A stretch of 64,000 bases of DNA from DASTEQ01 sp040905185 (lineage in GTDB: Bacteria; Chloroflexota; Limnocylindria; QHBO01): positions 434,001 through 498,000 of the forward strand of contig JBBDRZ010000007.1 of the NCBI GenBank assembly GCA_040905185.1. Direction: 5' to 3'. The notes beneath the pieces are model-generated. The model saw only the letters and a program-made list of their open reading frames with translations, did no database searches and was not told the origin of the DNA. Positions 23,042-32,080 of this stretch are shown piece after piece. Position numbers and translations under genes: made by a program. Every line of letters starts with the position of its first letter. Within the stretch, counting starts at the first letter, position 1.

Positions 23042-25200
23042 CCGCAGATCCGGCGCGCGTCGGGCGCGTATGGCTTCCACGCCTGAATCGGTCCGACCCG
23101 TTCCTGATCATGCTGGCCGTGCTCGGCGGGCTGGTCGTGGTGATGGCGTCGACCTCCCTGGGCAGCGGCGACTACGGCCAGTGGTTGATGGCTGCGCGGC
23201 CGTTCAACGGTCTCAGCATGCCTGACTACCGAGCTGCATCTGCCGTGCCGCCTGTCGTGCCCTTCCTGCTCGCACTGCTCGTGAGCGTCGTGGGCGATGC
23301 GCTTGTCGCCATTCGGCTATTCGCGGTGCTCATCCTCTGCGCGCTGGGCGCGAGCGCGTACGTCGCCGCCGCGACCCTGTTTCGCTCGCGAAGGGCGGGA
23401 CTGCTGGCCACCGTGCTGGCCCTGGTGGTCGTTGATCAGTTTCTGGACCTCCTCGCGTTCGGCGGTCTGCTGCAGGCCACCGCCATCGTCTTCGCCTGGC
23501 TCACCGTAGCCGCCTACTTCCGCGCCGCGCATGGCTCACAGCCGGCGTGGGTGTGGTGGACCGTCGGTGCCGGATGCGTGGGTCTGACCGCGCTGACACA
23601 CATGGGAACGGCATACATCCTCGTGCCCACCGGGTGCGCGGTCGCGATCATCGCCGCGCGGCACGCTGGGTCGAGTCGATCGGAGCGCCTCATCCGCTTG
23701 GCGCCCCTCGGCTTCGTCCTGCTGGGTGCGATGGTGTTCTGGATCGTGGTCTTGCTGCCGGGCGGCACCGACCTGATCCGCAACCCCGCCAGCCTCGACT
23801 ACCGAGGCCCGGACCGGCTGATCGATAACCTGACCGGGTACTGGCCGACGGCTCTGGTCGCCGTCGGCGGTCTGGCGGCCGTCGTCCTCGGCTCGTTGCT
23901 CGAGCGTATTCGAGGGCGAAACGGGCCATGGATCGTGCTGGCCACCTGGACCGCCATCACGCTGGCGGTACTGTTGGCCGCGGTGCTGACCCGCGCCGCG
24001 ACCGACTACCCGCGGTTTGCGACACCCGTCTTGGCGCCACTGGTGATCGGCGCCGCAGGGGCAGTGTCGGTCGCCATGCGCATCGTCAGTGGCTGGCTCG
24101 CGACCAGCACCCGATGGGGCACCGCGCTCGGATGGTCGCAAGCAGCCCTCGTCGCCGTGGTCGTCGTCGGCGCGCCCCTGGCCGTAGACAGGTTCAAGAC
24201 CGAGGCGAACGGCTATCAGCTTCGGGATGCCGCCAGCCTCAGCCAAGCCGTGTCCTGGATGGATGCCAACCTGAGCCCACAGGCAACAGTGCTGGCGCCG
24301 GTCCGCGAGGCCAAGTGGATCGAGGGCTTGACCGGTCGTGCGGCCCTGTTCAGCAACGCATTTCGCTACAGCTTCCGCGCCGAGGAGTGGCAGCGCAGCC
24401 TGGCCGCCGACTCGCTGCTCCGTAGCAGCGGAGCCCTCGTCAATCAGTTCTTCTTCGCCCGTCTCACGGCCGATGGCAGCGATCCGTTCGCGGCGCGTGG
24501 GCTCGTTGTCGCCGCGAACCACGGCGGCGAGTACCTCGACCTGCTCACCACGGTTCCTGGCCGCACCCGGATCCTTGGTGCTGCTTCCGACCAACCCATA
24601 CTGGCAACGCTTGCGAACCTGGCCCCGGCCGGCAGGGAGGTGACCATCACCCCGGCCGAGCTGCAGGTTACGACCAGCTGGACCGGTGAGCGCCAGGGCG
24701 TGCCGGTGACCTATCGCCAGTCGGTGATGCTGCGGCAGGATTCATCGGTTCTTGATCTGCGCCTGTCCATCGAGACGACCTTGCCGGTGGAGGGTCTGCA
24801 GTTCGAGCTGCGGCCGGCTGCCGGGATCCGGAGCAGCGAGGTCAACGTCGACGGACAAGTGGCCACGATCTCGTTCATCCGGATCGGGTCTGGCGAGCCG
24901 CAGCTCCGGGTGGTCCTTGCCGGGAGCGAGGGCGTCCTACGGCCGACCGCGACTGGTGGGTTGCGCATCCGGTCCAGCGAGACACAGGTGCGCGTGTTGA
25001 TCACCGATCTCACGGCCGCCAGCTCGCCCAGCGTCCAGCTTCAATGGCTCGACCCCGAGCAGCTCATCGAGCGCTACGGCGTGCAGGCTGTGCTCCTCGC
25101 GCGAGATCCGACCCTGGACGGGCGCCGCGCCCGAATGGAGGCGCTCGACTTCCAGTTGGTCGGGGATTACGGGACATACGTGTTGTTGGTGCGGCCGTGA
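23032..25200 (+). CDS. Polytopic membrane protein, GT-C-like
   Basis: The 722 residues have about ten membrane helices in the first 420 residues, with GSGDYGQWLMAARPF as a long first outside loop that includes an acidic pair typical of GT-C catalysis. The last 300 residues are a soluble beta-rich domain (QATVLAPVREAKWIEGL onward) that would face outside. GT-C enzymes use polyprenyl-phosphate sugars. It overlaps the GT4 gene by 10 nt and the next gene by 4 nt. The GT-C call rests on topology and neighbours rather than clear motifs. Confidence 0.6.
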   Translation: MALTADPARVGRVWLPRLNRSDPFLIMLAVLGGLVVVMASTSLGSGDYGQWLMAARPFNGLSMPDYRAASAVPPVVPFLLALLVSVVGDALVAIRLFAVLILCALGASAYVAAATLFRSRRAGLLATVLALVVVDQFLDLLAFGGLLQATAIVFAWLTVAAYFRAAHGSQPAWVWWTVGAGCVGLTALTHMGTAYILVPTGCAVAIIAARHAGSSRSERLIRLAPLGFVLLGAMVFWIVVLLPGGTDLIRNPASLDYRGPDRLIDNLTGYWPTALVAVGGLAAVVLGSLLERIRGRNGPWIVLATWTAITLAVLLAAVLTRAATDYPRFATPVLAPLVIGAAGAVSVAMRIVSGWLATSTRWGTALGWSQAALVAVVVVGAPLAVDRFKTEANGYQLRDAASLSQAVSWMDANLSPQATVLAPVREAKWIEGLTGRAALFSNAFRYSFRAEEWQRSLAADSLLRSSGALVNQFFFARLTADGSDPFAARGLVVAANHGGEYLDLLTTVPGRTRILGAASDQPILATLANLAPAGREVTITPAELQVTTSWTGERQGVPVTYRQSVMLRQDSSVLDLRLSIETTLPVEGLQFELRPAAGIRSSEVNVDGQVATISFIRIGSGEPQLRVVLAGSEGVLRPTATGGLRIRSSETQVRVLITDLTAASSPSVQLQWLDPEQLIERYGVQAVLLARDPTLDGRRARMEALDFQLVGDYGTYVLLVRP

Positions 25201-26231
25201 CCGCGCCGCCTCACCCGCCGACCGTTCTCCCGGAACCGATCCTGGTGGTCGGCGGCTACGGCTACCGGAACGTCGGTGACGAGGCGATCCTGGCCAGCCT
25301 GCTGCGGACCCTGGAGGGGCGGCGAGTGACCGTCGTTTCGCGCCTGCCCGCCGAGACGGCGGCGATGCACGAGGTCCGAGCCGTCCCCATCACCGCGGCA
25401 GCAGGCGAGCTCCTCAGCCACCGGACGCTGGTCATCGGCGGCGGCGGCTTGTTCGGCGCGGACATGGGGCTGGTCGGCCGACTGCTGCCAGCGTACGGTC
25501 TGGCAGCCTCCGTGATCGGCGTCACGGTGGTGCTGCACGGCGTGGGTGTCGACCGAGCCCTCCCCGCTACCACGGCATTCGCGCTGCGGCACCTCGCCCG
25601 GCGCTCGGCCCAGGTCCTGGTTCGCGATCGACGCTCGGCGGAGGTGCTGCGCGATTGGGGGGTGGACGCCGCGATCGGCCCCGACCTGTCAGCCTGGCTG
25701 CCGGCGGCCCCTCCCGCCGTTGGCGCCGCCCTGCTGCGATCCGCGGGGCTTGACCCCCGGCGACCGATCGTGGGACTGAGCCTGACCGCGGTGAATCCGG
25801 AGGTGGCCGGGGCGGTGCTGGACGTGGTCGAGGAATGCATCGACGCGCTTCCCGAGCTGCAGTTCTGCTTCATCCCGATGAGCCAGCACCCGTTCGTGGC
25901 CGGGCACAACGACCTCCTCATGGCCCGCCAGCTCCAGGCGCGTCAGCCGCGCCTCCGCGTCCTCGAGGGCACCCCTCATCCGGCGCAGGTCCTGGCGGCC
26001 TTCGGGCACCTGGCCGCCGCGGTGTGCATGCGTTACCACAGCCTCCTGTTCGCGACTCGGGCTGGCGTCCCCACCATCCCCATCGCCTACGCGGACAAGT
26101 GCCGGACCTGGCTGGCCGAGCGCGGCGAGACCGCGGTCGAACCTGGCGCGGCCGCGCTCATCGGTCACATCCGGCGTCTGGTGCCGGTCCGCAAAGCGGC
26201 CTCAGTGCCGGTCCGCAAGGCTGCCTCGTGA
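25197..26231 (+). CDS. Polysaccharide pyruvyl transferase family protein (CsaB-like)
   Basis: The 344 residues match the CsaB/WcaK superfamily: VVGGYGYRNVGDEAILASLL at the start, LVIGGGGLFGAD, VLHGVGVDR, LRDWGVDAAIGPDLSAWL, FIPMSQHP, and the late catalytic-site segment CMRYHSLLFATRAGVPTIPI. These enzymes put ketal pyruvate on surface glycans, using phosphoenolpyruvate. The C-terminus ends in a small duplicated VPVRKAAS repeat. GTGA overlap on both sides puts it inside the glycan operon. Confidence 0.85.
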   Translation: MTAPPHPPTVLPEPILVVGGYGYRNVGDEAILASLLRTLEGRRVTVVSRLPAETAAMHEVRAVPITAAAGELLSHRTLVIGGGGLFGADMGLVGRLLPAYGLAASVIGVTVVLHGVGVDRALPATTAFALRHLARRSAQVLVRDRRSAEVLRDWGVDAAIGPDLSAWLPAAPPAVGAALLRSAGLDPRRPIVGLSLTAVNPEVAGAVLDVVEECIDALPELQFCFIPMSQHPFVAGHNDLLMARQLQARQPRLRVLEGTPHPAQVLAAFGHLAAAVCMRYHSLLFATRAGVPTIPIAYADKCRTWLAERGETAVEPGAAALIGHIRRLVPVRKAASVPVRKAAS

Positions 26232-27166
26232 CGGCGCGCAACCTGGCCCGCTGGGGGATCGGGATCGTGATCCTGGTGGCCTTGGTCCTGACCTTCGATG
26301 CGACCGGCATCGGTGCCCGGTTGGCCGACGCCAGCCTGCCGTTGGTGGCGTTCGGGGTCGTCGGCCTGTCGTCGCTGCACCTGCTCGGGGCCGCCACCTG
26401 GCGAACCCTGGCGCGACGCCTGGTCGGTCTCCGTCTCGACTGGTGGCCGACCGTCCGCCTCTACTACGCGGCGCAGGCGGTGGGCGGGTTCACGCCCGCC
26501 AACCTCGGGAGCGATGCCTACCGGGTGGTCGCCGTGCGCGGCTCGGGGGAGGGTGTCCGGACCGCGGTCCTGCCGATCGTGGTCCAGCGTGCAACGAGCT
26601 ACCTGGCGGTGAGCCTCGTGGGCGCGGCTGCGCTGCTCATCGCATCCCGACCGACGGACTTCGCTTTTGGGCTGACCATCGGCGCGGTGGCCCTGGCCGG
26701 GGTCGCTCTCGGCGTCGCCAGTCTGGTATCAGTCGGTCCGGGCCGGCTGCGGCCCCTGCGCGACCGGCTGCTCGGCCCGGATGCGCCTGACCGCCGGCGG
26801 TTGGCGGGCGCGGTGGGCATCGGTCTGGCGCTCGGGGTCCTCTTCCATGCCATGGGGGTCGGCCTGACCTTCCTCGTGGTCCTGTCGGTCGACCCCGGCG
26901 CGGCGTCGCTTGCGGCGCTGGCCGCGGTGGCGGTGGCCCGAGTCAGTCTCCTGATCCCGCTTACGCCGAGTGGCCTCGGGGTCCAGGAGGCCGCTCTGGC
27001 GTTGCTGTTCGTCGGCATCGGGCTACCGGCCGAATCGGCGATCGCGGCTTCTCTGCTGGCCCGTCTGTCGCTGGTACTGACCGCGGCAATCGGTGCCGCA
27101 GTGCTCCTGCTGCCGGCCGGCCAGGCGGCGATCGCGGGAGGTACCGCCAGCGCGGGTCGGCGCTAG
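26228..27166 (+). CDS. UPF0104/AglD-type membrane protein (flippase-like)
   Basis: The 312 residues have eight predicted membrane helices with the LPG_synthase_TM pattern: YYAAQAVGGFTPANLGSDAYR in the middle and LIPLTPSGLGVQEAALALLF near the end. Proteins of this family act with glycolipid or aminoacyl-lipid synthesis and some are candidate flippases. It is the last gene of the glycan operon; GTGA overlap at the start. Confidence 0.8.
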   Translation: MTARNLARWGIGIVILVALVLTFDATGIGARLADASLPLVAFGVVGLSSLHLLGAATWRTLARRLVGLRLDWWPTVRLYYAAQAVGGFTPANLGSDAYRVVAVRGSGEGVRTAVLPIVVQRATSYLAVSLVGAAALLIASRPTDFAFGLTIGAVALAGVALGVASLVSVGPGRLRPLRDRLLGPDAPDRRRLAGAVGIGLALGVLFHAMGVGLTFLVVLSVDPGAASLAALAAVAVARVSLLIPLTPSGLGVQEAALALLFVGIGLPAESAIAASLLARLSLVLTAAIGAAVLLLPAGQAAIAGGTASAGRR

Positions 27167-27202
27167 ATCAGACCCGGCCACGTCGTATCGGTTCGCGGGC
27201 GC

Positions 27203-27208
27203 TACCCT
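27203..27208 (+). promoter_or_regulatory. Leaderless -10 of the HAD gene
   Basis: TACCCT lies 6 nt before GTG 27215 with no Shine-Dalgarno, 37 nt after the glycan operon ends, so the HAD gene has its own promoter. Confidence 0.5.
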
Positions 27209-27214
27209 GTCGCC

Positions 27215-27874
27215 GTGCGGGCGCTCATCTTCGACCTGGACGGAACCCTCATCGACACGGTCTATGCCCACGTGTTCGCCTGGCAGCGCGCGCTGGCCGA
27301 GGCCGGGATGCCCATCGAGGGCTGGCGGATCCATCGGCGGATGGGGATGAGCGGCGGGCTGTTCACGCGGGCCGTGGCCCGCGAGCTGGGGCGCCCGCTC
27401 AGCGACCAGGAAATCGAGGACGTCCAGCAGCGCCATGGCCAGCTGTTTCGCGAGCAGCTGGCCGAGCGGCGGCCGTTGCCGGGAGCGGTGGACCTGCTTC
27501 GCCACTTGCGCGAGGCCGGCGTGCCGTACGGGATCGCCACCTCCGGGCGGCGGCCGGAGATCGACGACTCGCTCGAGGCGCTAGGCGTGGGCGAGGGCGT
27601 GGTTGTCGTGGAGCGCGGCGATGTCTTGCGCGCCAAGCCGGAACCTGACCTGTTCCTGGCCTGTCAGGAGCGGATGGGGGTCCAGATCCGCGACGTGACC
27701 GTTGTCGGCGACGCGGTGTGGGACCTGTTGGCCGCGCGACGGGCCGGGATGCTGTCGGTCGGCCTGCTGACCGGGGGCTACGGGGAGGACGAGCTGGCGC
27801 AGGCCGGGGCGTTCCGCGTGTACCGCGACCCGGCCGAGCTGGACGCCTCGCTGGACGAGCTGGGGATCGGCTAG
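27215..27874 (+). CDS. HAD-superfamily phosphatase
   Basis: The 219-residue HAD hydrolase has the nucleophile motif IFDLDGTLIDT (D7, D9), motif II in GIATSGRRPE, motif III lysine in RAKPEPDLFL, and motif IV in VVGDAVWDLLAARRAGM. It is close to beta-phosphoglucomutase/phosphoglycolate phosphatase-like proteins with a four-helix cap. Its final 11 codons (LDASLDELGIG) recur as a fragment at 29691-29726 after the next gene. Confidence 0.85.
   Translation: MRALIFDLDGTLIDTVYAHVFAWQRALAEAGMPIEGWRIHRRMGMSGGLFTRAVARELGRPLSDQEIEDVQQRHGQLFREQLAERRPLPGAVDLLRHLREAGVPYGIATSGRRPEIDDSLEALGVGEGVVVVERGDVLRAKPEPDLFLACQERMGVQIRDVTVVGDAVWDLLAARRAGMLSVGLLTGGYGEDELAQAGAFRVYRDPAELDASLDELGIG
27839..27874 (+). repeat. 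Duplicated HAD 3' end, intact copy
   Basis: This 36-nt stretch, up to the stop codon, is repeated at 29691-29726 with four mismatches, including the stop codon (TAG here, TGA there). The two copies flank the SdhA-like gene in the same orientation. Confidence 0.8.
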
Positions 27875-27914
27875 GGACGCGGCGTCACGGCCTGATTAGA
27901 GAGGTAGCGACCGC

Positions 27915-29669
27915 ATGAGCCCGCGACCAGACAGCCGCACGCGCCCGTGCAACGTCCTCGTCATCGGGACCGGCGGGGCCGGCCTCAGAGCCGCGATTGC
28001 GGCCCGCCAGGCCGGCGTCGACGTCGTGGTCATCGGCAAGCGGAGCCGACTGGACGCCCATACCGTGCTCGCCGCCGGTGGGATCAATGCCGCGCTTGGC
28101 ACTGTTGACCCGGAGGACTCGTGGCAGCAGCACTTCGCAGACACCATGCGCGAGGGCTATTACCTGAGCGATCCGCGCGTGGTCGAGATCATGACCCGTG
28201 AGGCACCGGCGGCAATCAATGAGCTGGCTGACTGGGGCTGCCCGTTGGCCCGCACCAGCGACGGCAGGCTTGACCAGCGCTTCTTTGGCGCCCACACGTA
28301 CCGGCGCACCTGCTACGCCGGGGACTACACCGGGCGGGCTGTCCTTTCTACGCTGGCCGAACAAGTGCAGAAGCTGGATATCCCGGTGATCGAGGACCAG
28401 TACGTCTCGCGCCTGCTCACCGCCGACAGCCAGTGCTTCGGCGCGCTGGCGTTCGATCTCCACACCGGGGATCGCACGGTCTATGAAGCCGATGCGGTCG
28501 TGGTGTGCGGCGGTGGGCATACACGCATCTGGCGTCGCAGCTCTTCGCGGCGCGACGAGAACTACGGCGAGGGTATGTGGCTCGCATTCCAGGCCGGGGC
28601 ACGGCTGATGGACATGGAGCTCGTCCAGTTCCATCCCACCGGGATGCTGCTGCCCGAGGAGGCCGCCGGAACCCTGGTCACCGAGGCCGTGCGGGGCGAG
28701 GGCGGGCGGCTGTACAACGCCAAAGGCGAGCGCTTCATGCAGCGCTACGACCCGCAGCGGATGGAGCTGGGCAGTCGCGACCGCGTCGCCCTGGCCAACT
28801 ACACCGAGATCAAGGAAGGTCGGGGCGGTCCCAACGGCGGCGTCTTCCTCGACGTGACCCACCTCGGCAAGGACGTCATCCTCGAAAAGCTGCCGCGAAT
28901 GTACCGCCTATTCGTGGAGTATCAGATGCTCGACATCGCCAAGGAGCCGATGGAGGTCGCGCCCACGGCTCACTACTCGATGGGCGGGATCGTGGTCGAC
29001 CCGCCGACCCACGCCACCGAGGTTCACGGACTATGGGCCGCTGGCGAGTGCACGGCGGGACTACACGGCGCCAATCGGCTGGGTGGCAACTCGCTGGTGG
29101 ACACCTTGGTGTTCGGGCGTCGTGCCGGTGAGGCAGCGGCGCGATTTTCGCTGGAACGCGAATCGCAACTGCGCGCCAAACGAGTCGTCGAGGAGGCACA
29201 CGCCTACCTCGACAGCATGATCCACAAGGGGACCGAGCTCAGCCGGGCAGTACAGCGCGAGATCAGGAACCTGATGTGGGATTACTGCGGTGTGGTACGT
29301 GAAGCCGGCGACATGGAGCGAGCCCTCGGGATGCTGGACGAGGTCCGCTCGACGCTGCCGAGCGTCGACGTGCGGCCCAGCGAGGAGGGTTGGGGCGACC
29401 TGGCCCACATCCTCGACGTGGAGGCGATGCTGGGCACCGCCGAAGCCACCCTGCGGGGGGCGATCGCGCGCGAGGAGACCCGTGGGGCCCACAACCGCTC
29501 GGACTTCCCGGATCTGGATCCCGAGATGGAGGTTAACTTCATCGTCGCGCGCGGCAGTGATGCCAGGATGACCCTCGAACCTGCATCCGTTCCGCTCGTC
29601 TCCGACGAGCTGAGATCTTGGCTCCCGCGAGGTGGGGATCCAGAACCCGCGGGAAGGCTGTTGGAATAA
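27915..29669 (+). CDS. Succinate dehydrogenase/fumarate reductase-type flavoprotein
   Basis: The 584 residues follow the SdhA/FrdA/AspOx fold: Rossmann GTGGAG at 18-23, the covalent-FAD histidine context DAHTVLAAGGINAALG (H49), LVQFHPTGM, the catalytic loop TEAVRGEGGRLYN, HYSMGGI, and ANRLGGNSLVDTLVFGRRAG, then a helical C-terminal domain. H49 in AHT argues for SdhA/FrdA rather than L-aspartate oxidase. No iron-sulfur or membrane-anchor subunit gene is adjacent, so either the complex is split in the genome or it works with another acceptor. GAGAGGT lies before the ATG. Confidence 0.83.
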   Translation: MSPRPDSRTRPCNVLVIGTGGAGLRAAIAARQAGVDVVVIGKRSRLDAHTVLAAGGINAALGTVDPEDSWQQHFADTMREGYYLSDPRVVEIMTREAPAAINELADWGCPLARTSDGRLDQRFFGAHTYRRTCYAGDYTGRAVLSTLAEQVQKLDIPVIEDQYVSRLLTADSQCFGALAFDLHTGDRTVYEADAVVVCGGGHTRIWRRSSSRRDENYGEGMWLAFQAGARLMDMELVQFHPTGMLLPEEAAGTLVTEAVRGEGGRLYNAKGERFMQRYDPQRMELGSRDRVALANYTEIKEGRGGPNGGVFLDVTHLGKDVILEKLPRMYRLFVEYQMLDIAKEPMEVAPTAHYSMGGIVVDPPTHATEVHGLWAAGECTAGLHGANRLGGNSLVDTLVFGRRAGEAAARFSLERESQLRAKRVVEEAHAYLDSMIHKGTELSRAVQREIRNLMWDYCGVVREAGDMERALGMLDEVRSTLPSVDVRPSEEGWGDLAHILDVEAMLGTAEATLRGAIAREETRGAHNRSDFPDLDPEMEVNFIVARGSDARMTLEPASVPLVSDELRSWLPRGGDPEPAGRLLE

Positions 29670-29690
29670 CGCGCGTCCGGACCGGCCACC

Positions 29691-29726
29691 CTGGACGCGT
29701 CGCTCGACGAGCTGGGGATCGGCTGA
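29691..29726 (+). pseudogene. Fragment of the HAD hydrolase 3' end
   Basis: Twelve codons read LDASLDELGIG and stop, matching the HAD C-terminus exactly at protein level and at 32 of 36 bases. It has no gene body and lies 21 nt after the SdhA-like stop, so the SdhA-like gene looks inserted into, or duplicated with, the HAD gene end. Confidence 0.75.
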
Positions 29727-29727
29727 C

Positions 29728-30210
29728 TTAGCCCGTCTCACCCTCGTGCGTCCGCCGCAGCCGGCTGCCCACGCCGGATGCCACCCGGCGCGCGACCCGG
29801 CCAGCTCCCCGGGCCAGGATGCCCGCCCCGCGCCGCCCGAGCCGCAGACCGGTACGCCCCATCCACGCGTAGCAGGCGCGAATGGTCGCCAGGTCGTCCT
29901 GGATATCGCCCGCCGCCAGATCGGCCGAGGCCAGCGCGGCCGCCCGCTCCGCCGGGGTCAGGCTCCGCAGCGCCAGGCTGAGGGCGAGCAGCACGGCCGC
30001 GGCGTCGTCAAGCTGGCCAGCCACCGGAATGAACCCCGGGACGAGATCGATCGGGGACAGGACGTAGATCACGGCCGCTGCCAGGGCCGCCCGACGCCGG
30101 CCGGTGACCTTCGGATGGCGGCTGAGGGCCCACGCCAGGCGGCCGTAGCGCGGCAGACGCCGGACAAGCGCCCCGAACCGTTGGCGCGGAAACGGATCGT
30201 CGGCGCTCAC
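29728..30210 (-). CDS. DUF1232 (YkvA-like) protein
   Basis: The 160 residues hold a DUF1232 core: AALAAAVIYVLSPIDLVPGFIP with the family PIDLIPxxIPxxGxLDD motif, LDDAAAVLLALSLAL, and a basic C-terminal helix with RRGAGILARGAGRVARR. DUF1232 proteins associate with membranes and have unknown function. The stop overlaps nothing; the next gene end is 3 nt into its start region (30207-30210). Confidence 0.82.
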   Translation of the reverse strand: MSADDPFPRQRFGALVRRLPRYGRLAWALSRHPKVTGRRRAALAAAVIYVLSPIDLVPGFIPVAGQLDDAAAVLLALSLALRSLTPAERAAALASADLAAGDIQDDLATIRACYAWMGRTGLRLGRRGAGILARGAGRVARRVASGVGSRLRRTHEGETG

Positions 30211-31262
30211 GGCTTCAGCTCCACCGGGATGATGGTCAGATCGCGAACCTCCCCGATGCGCAGGATACGGACCGGCAGCGGACGCCCGATCGTCTCGCCC
30301 ACCATCAGGCGCTGGAGGTCGCTCGCATCGCCCACCGGCTGACCGTCGACGTCGAGGACCAGGTCGCCGTCGCGCAGACCGGCTGCCTCGGCCGGGCTGT
30401 TGGGCACGACCTCGGTCAGGCCGATCCCCGCCGCCCGATTCAGGGCCCGAGCCACGCGCGGCGGAAGCGGCCGGCGCATGCCGGCGATGCCCAGGAATGC
30501 GCGGCGGAAGCGCCCATCGCGCATGAGCGCACCGATGATCCGCCGGCTGGCGGCGTTGATGGGCACCGCCAGCCCGACACCGATGGCCGCGACTGCGGTG
30601 TTGATTCCCACCACCTGACCGTTGGCATCCGCCAGCGCCCCGCCGGAGTTGCCGGGGTTCAGGGCGGCATCGGTCTGGATGACGTTCTCGACGATGCGAG
30701 TCGCACTGCCGGTGCCGGTCGGCAGTGAGCGCCCCAGGGCGCTGACCACCCCCGCCGTCACCGAGCCCGCCAGTCCCAGCGGGGAACCGACCGCCACCAC
30801 CAGCTGGCCCACCCGGAGCCGATCCGCATCCCCCAGCTCGGCGGCCTCGAGCCGGCCGCCGTCGACCCGGACGACAGCCATGTCGGACAGCGGGTCGCGG
30901 CCGACGATCTCGATCGGCAGCTCGCGCCCGTCGGAGAAGGCGGCCACCCCCTCGCGCGCGCCTGCCAGGACGTGGGCCGAGGTCAGGATGTACCCGTCCT
31001 GGCTGACCACCACGCCGGAGCCGAGACCGGCCCGATCCCGCCGGGCGCTCGCGCGTCCCACCCGGAGCAGGACGACCTGGCGCAGAAGCCGCTCCGCGAC
31101 CGCGGTCACGATGCGTGAGTAGGCATCGAGCGGGTCGGTGTCAGCGTCCGGGGGAGTCGCTTGCGACGCAGGCTGGCTGGCGTCGATCGCGTCGCCCACC
31201 AGTCGGAGTCGGGGCGCGGAACGGCCGGGCGCGGAACGGCCGGGGGTGGAGCGTGGCGGCAT
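30207..31262 (-). CDS. HtrA/DegP-type trypsin-like serine protease with PDZ
   Basis: The 351 residues contain a trypsin-like domain with H97 (TSAHVLAG), D127 (DPLSDMAVV) and S206 (NPGNSGGAL), and a C-terminal PDZ domain (GIGLTEVVPNSPAEAAGLRDGDLVL). AGGAG 8 nt before ATG 31262 sets the start. The N-terminus (PPRSTPGRSAPGRSAP) is basic and has no signal peptide or membrane helix, unusual for HtrA, so it may be cytoplasmic or use a weak signal. It starts 5 nt after the ABC permease gene in the same transcript. Confidence 0.85.
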   Translation of the reverse strand: MPPRSTPGRSAPGRSAPRLRLVGDAIDASQPASQATPPDADTDPLDAYSRIVTAVAERLLRQVVLLRVGRASARRDRAGLGSGVVVSQDGYILTSAHVLAGAREGVAAFSDGRELPIEIVGRDPLSDMAVVRVDGGRLEAAELGDADRLRVGQLVVAVGSPLGLAGSVTAGVVSALGRSLPTGTGSATRIVENVIQTDAALNPGNSGGALADANGQVVGINTAVAAIGVGLAVPINAASRRIIGALMRDGRFRRAFLGIAGMRRPLPPRVARALNRAAGIGLTEVVPNSPAEAAGLRDGDLVLDVDGQPVGDASDLQRLMVGETIGRPLPVRILRIGEVRDLTIIPVELKP

Positions 31263-31267
31263 GGTGA

Positions 31268-32059
31268 CTACTCCTGGCGGTTGAAGCCCCACACCGCCGC
31301 GCCAAGCAGGACGATGGCGAAGGCCGCCATCAACGCCACCTCCTCGGGCAGGGTCATGATGTGGCCGCCCACGGTAACGCCCAGTGACGCGGCAGCGTCG
31401 CTGCCCAGGAACACCTGGCGGATGGCGTCCACCCCATACGTCAGCGGGTTGAACTTGCTGAGGACCTGGAGCCAGTCGGGCGCCTGGTTGACCGGGAAGA
31501 AGACCCCGGCCAGGAAGATGAGCGGGAAGATCAGGAGCTGGATGATGAGCTGGAAGCCCTGCTGCGAGCGCATGAAGCTGGCGACCAGGATCCCCAGCCC
31601 GGACAGGGCGATGGACAGCACGAAAACGACCGGGACGAGGAGGGCCACCATCCCGACATCCAGGTCGACGCCGACGACGGGCGCGATGAGCAGCATCAGG
31701 AACACCTGGAGCACGGCCACCACGCAGGCGCCGATCGCCTTGCCCAGCACGATCCCGGCCCGCCCCAGGGGCGCCACCAGCAGCTCGCGCAGGAAGCCGA
31801 ACTCGCGGTCCCAGACCACGCTGACCCCGGCAAACAGCGAGGTCGTCAGCACGCCCATGGCGATGATCCCGGGGTACATGAACTGGATGAAATCCACCCC
31901 CGGCGCCAGCGAGCCGATCAGGTTCCCGAAGCCGGCCCCGAAGATGACCAGGAACAGCAACGGCTGGGCGAATGAGCCCACGAGCCGCGACCTCTCGTTG
32001 ACGAAGCGCAGCAGCTCGCGGTAGGACACGACCCAGGTCCCGCGCCAGATCTCGGTCAT
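31268..32059 (-). CDS. ABC-2 type exporter permease (DrrB-like)
   Basis: The 263-residue membrane protein has six helices and the ABC-2 motif region near LLVAPLGRAGIVLGKAIGA with the basic loop before it, plus the amphipathic start VVSYRELLRFVNERSRLVG typical of DrrB-like exporters. It pairs with the ATPase gene 21 nt upstream and likely extrudes a lipid, glycolipid or drug. The HtrA-like gene follows on the same strand. Confidence 0.85.
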   Translation of the reverse strand: MTEIWRGTWVVSYRELLRFVNERSRLVGSFAQPLLFLVIFGAGFGNLIGSLAPGVDFIQFMYPGIIAMGVLTTSLFAGVSVVWDREFGFLRELLVAPLGRAGIVLGKAIGACVVAVLQVFLMLLIAPVVGVDLDVGMVALLVPVVFVLSIALSGLGILVASFMRSQQGFQLIIQLLIFPLIFLAGVFFPVNQAPDWLQVLSKFNPLTYGVDAIRQVFLGSDAAASLGVTVGGHIMTLPEEVALMAAFAIVLLGAAVWGFNRQE

Positions 32060-32080
32060 CGGCTCATCCTGGTCATCGGT

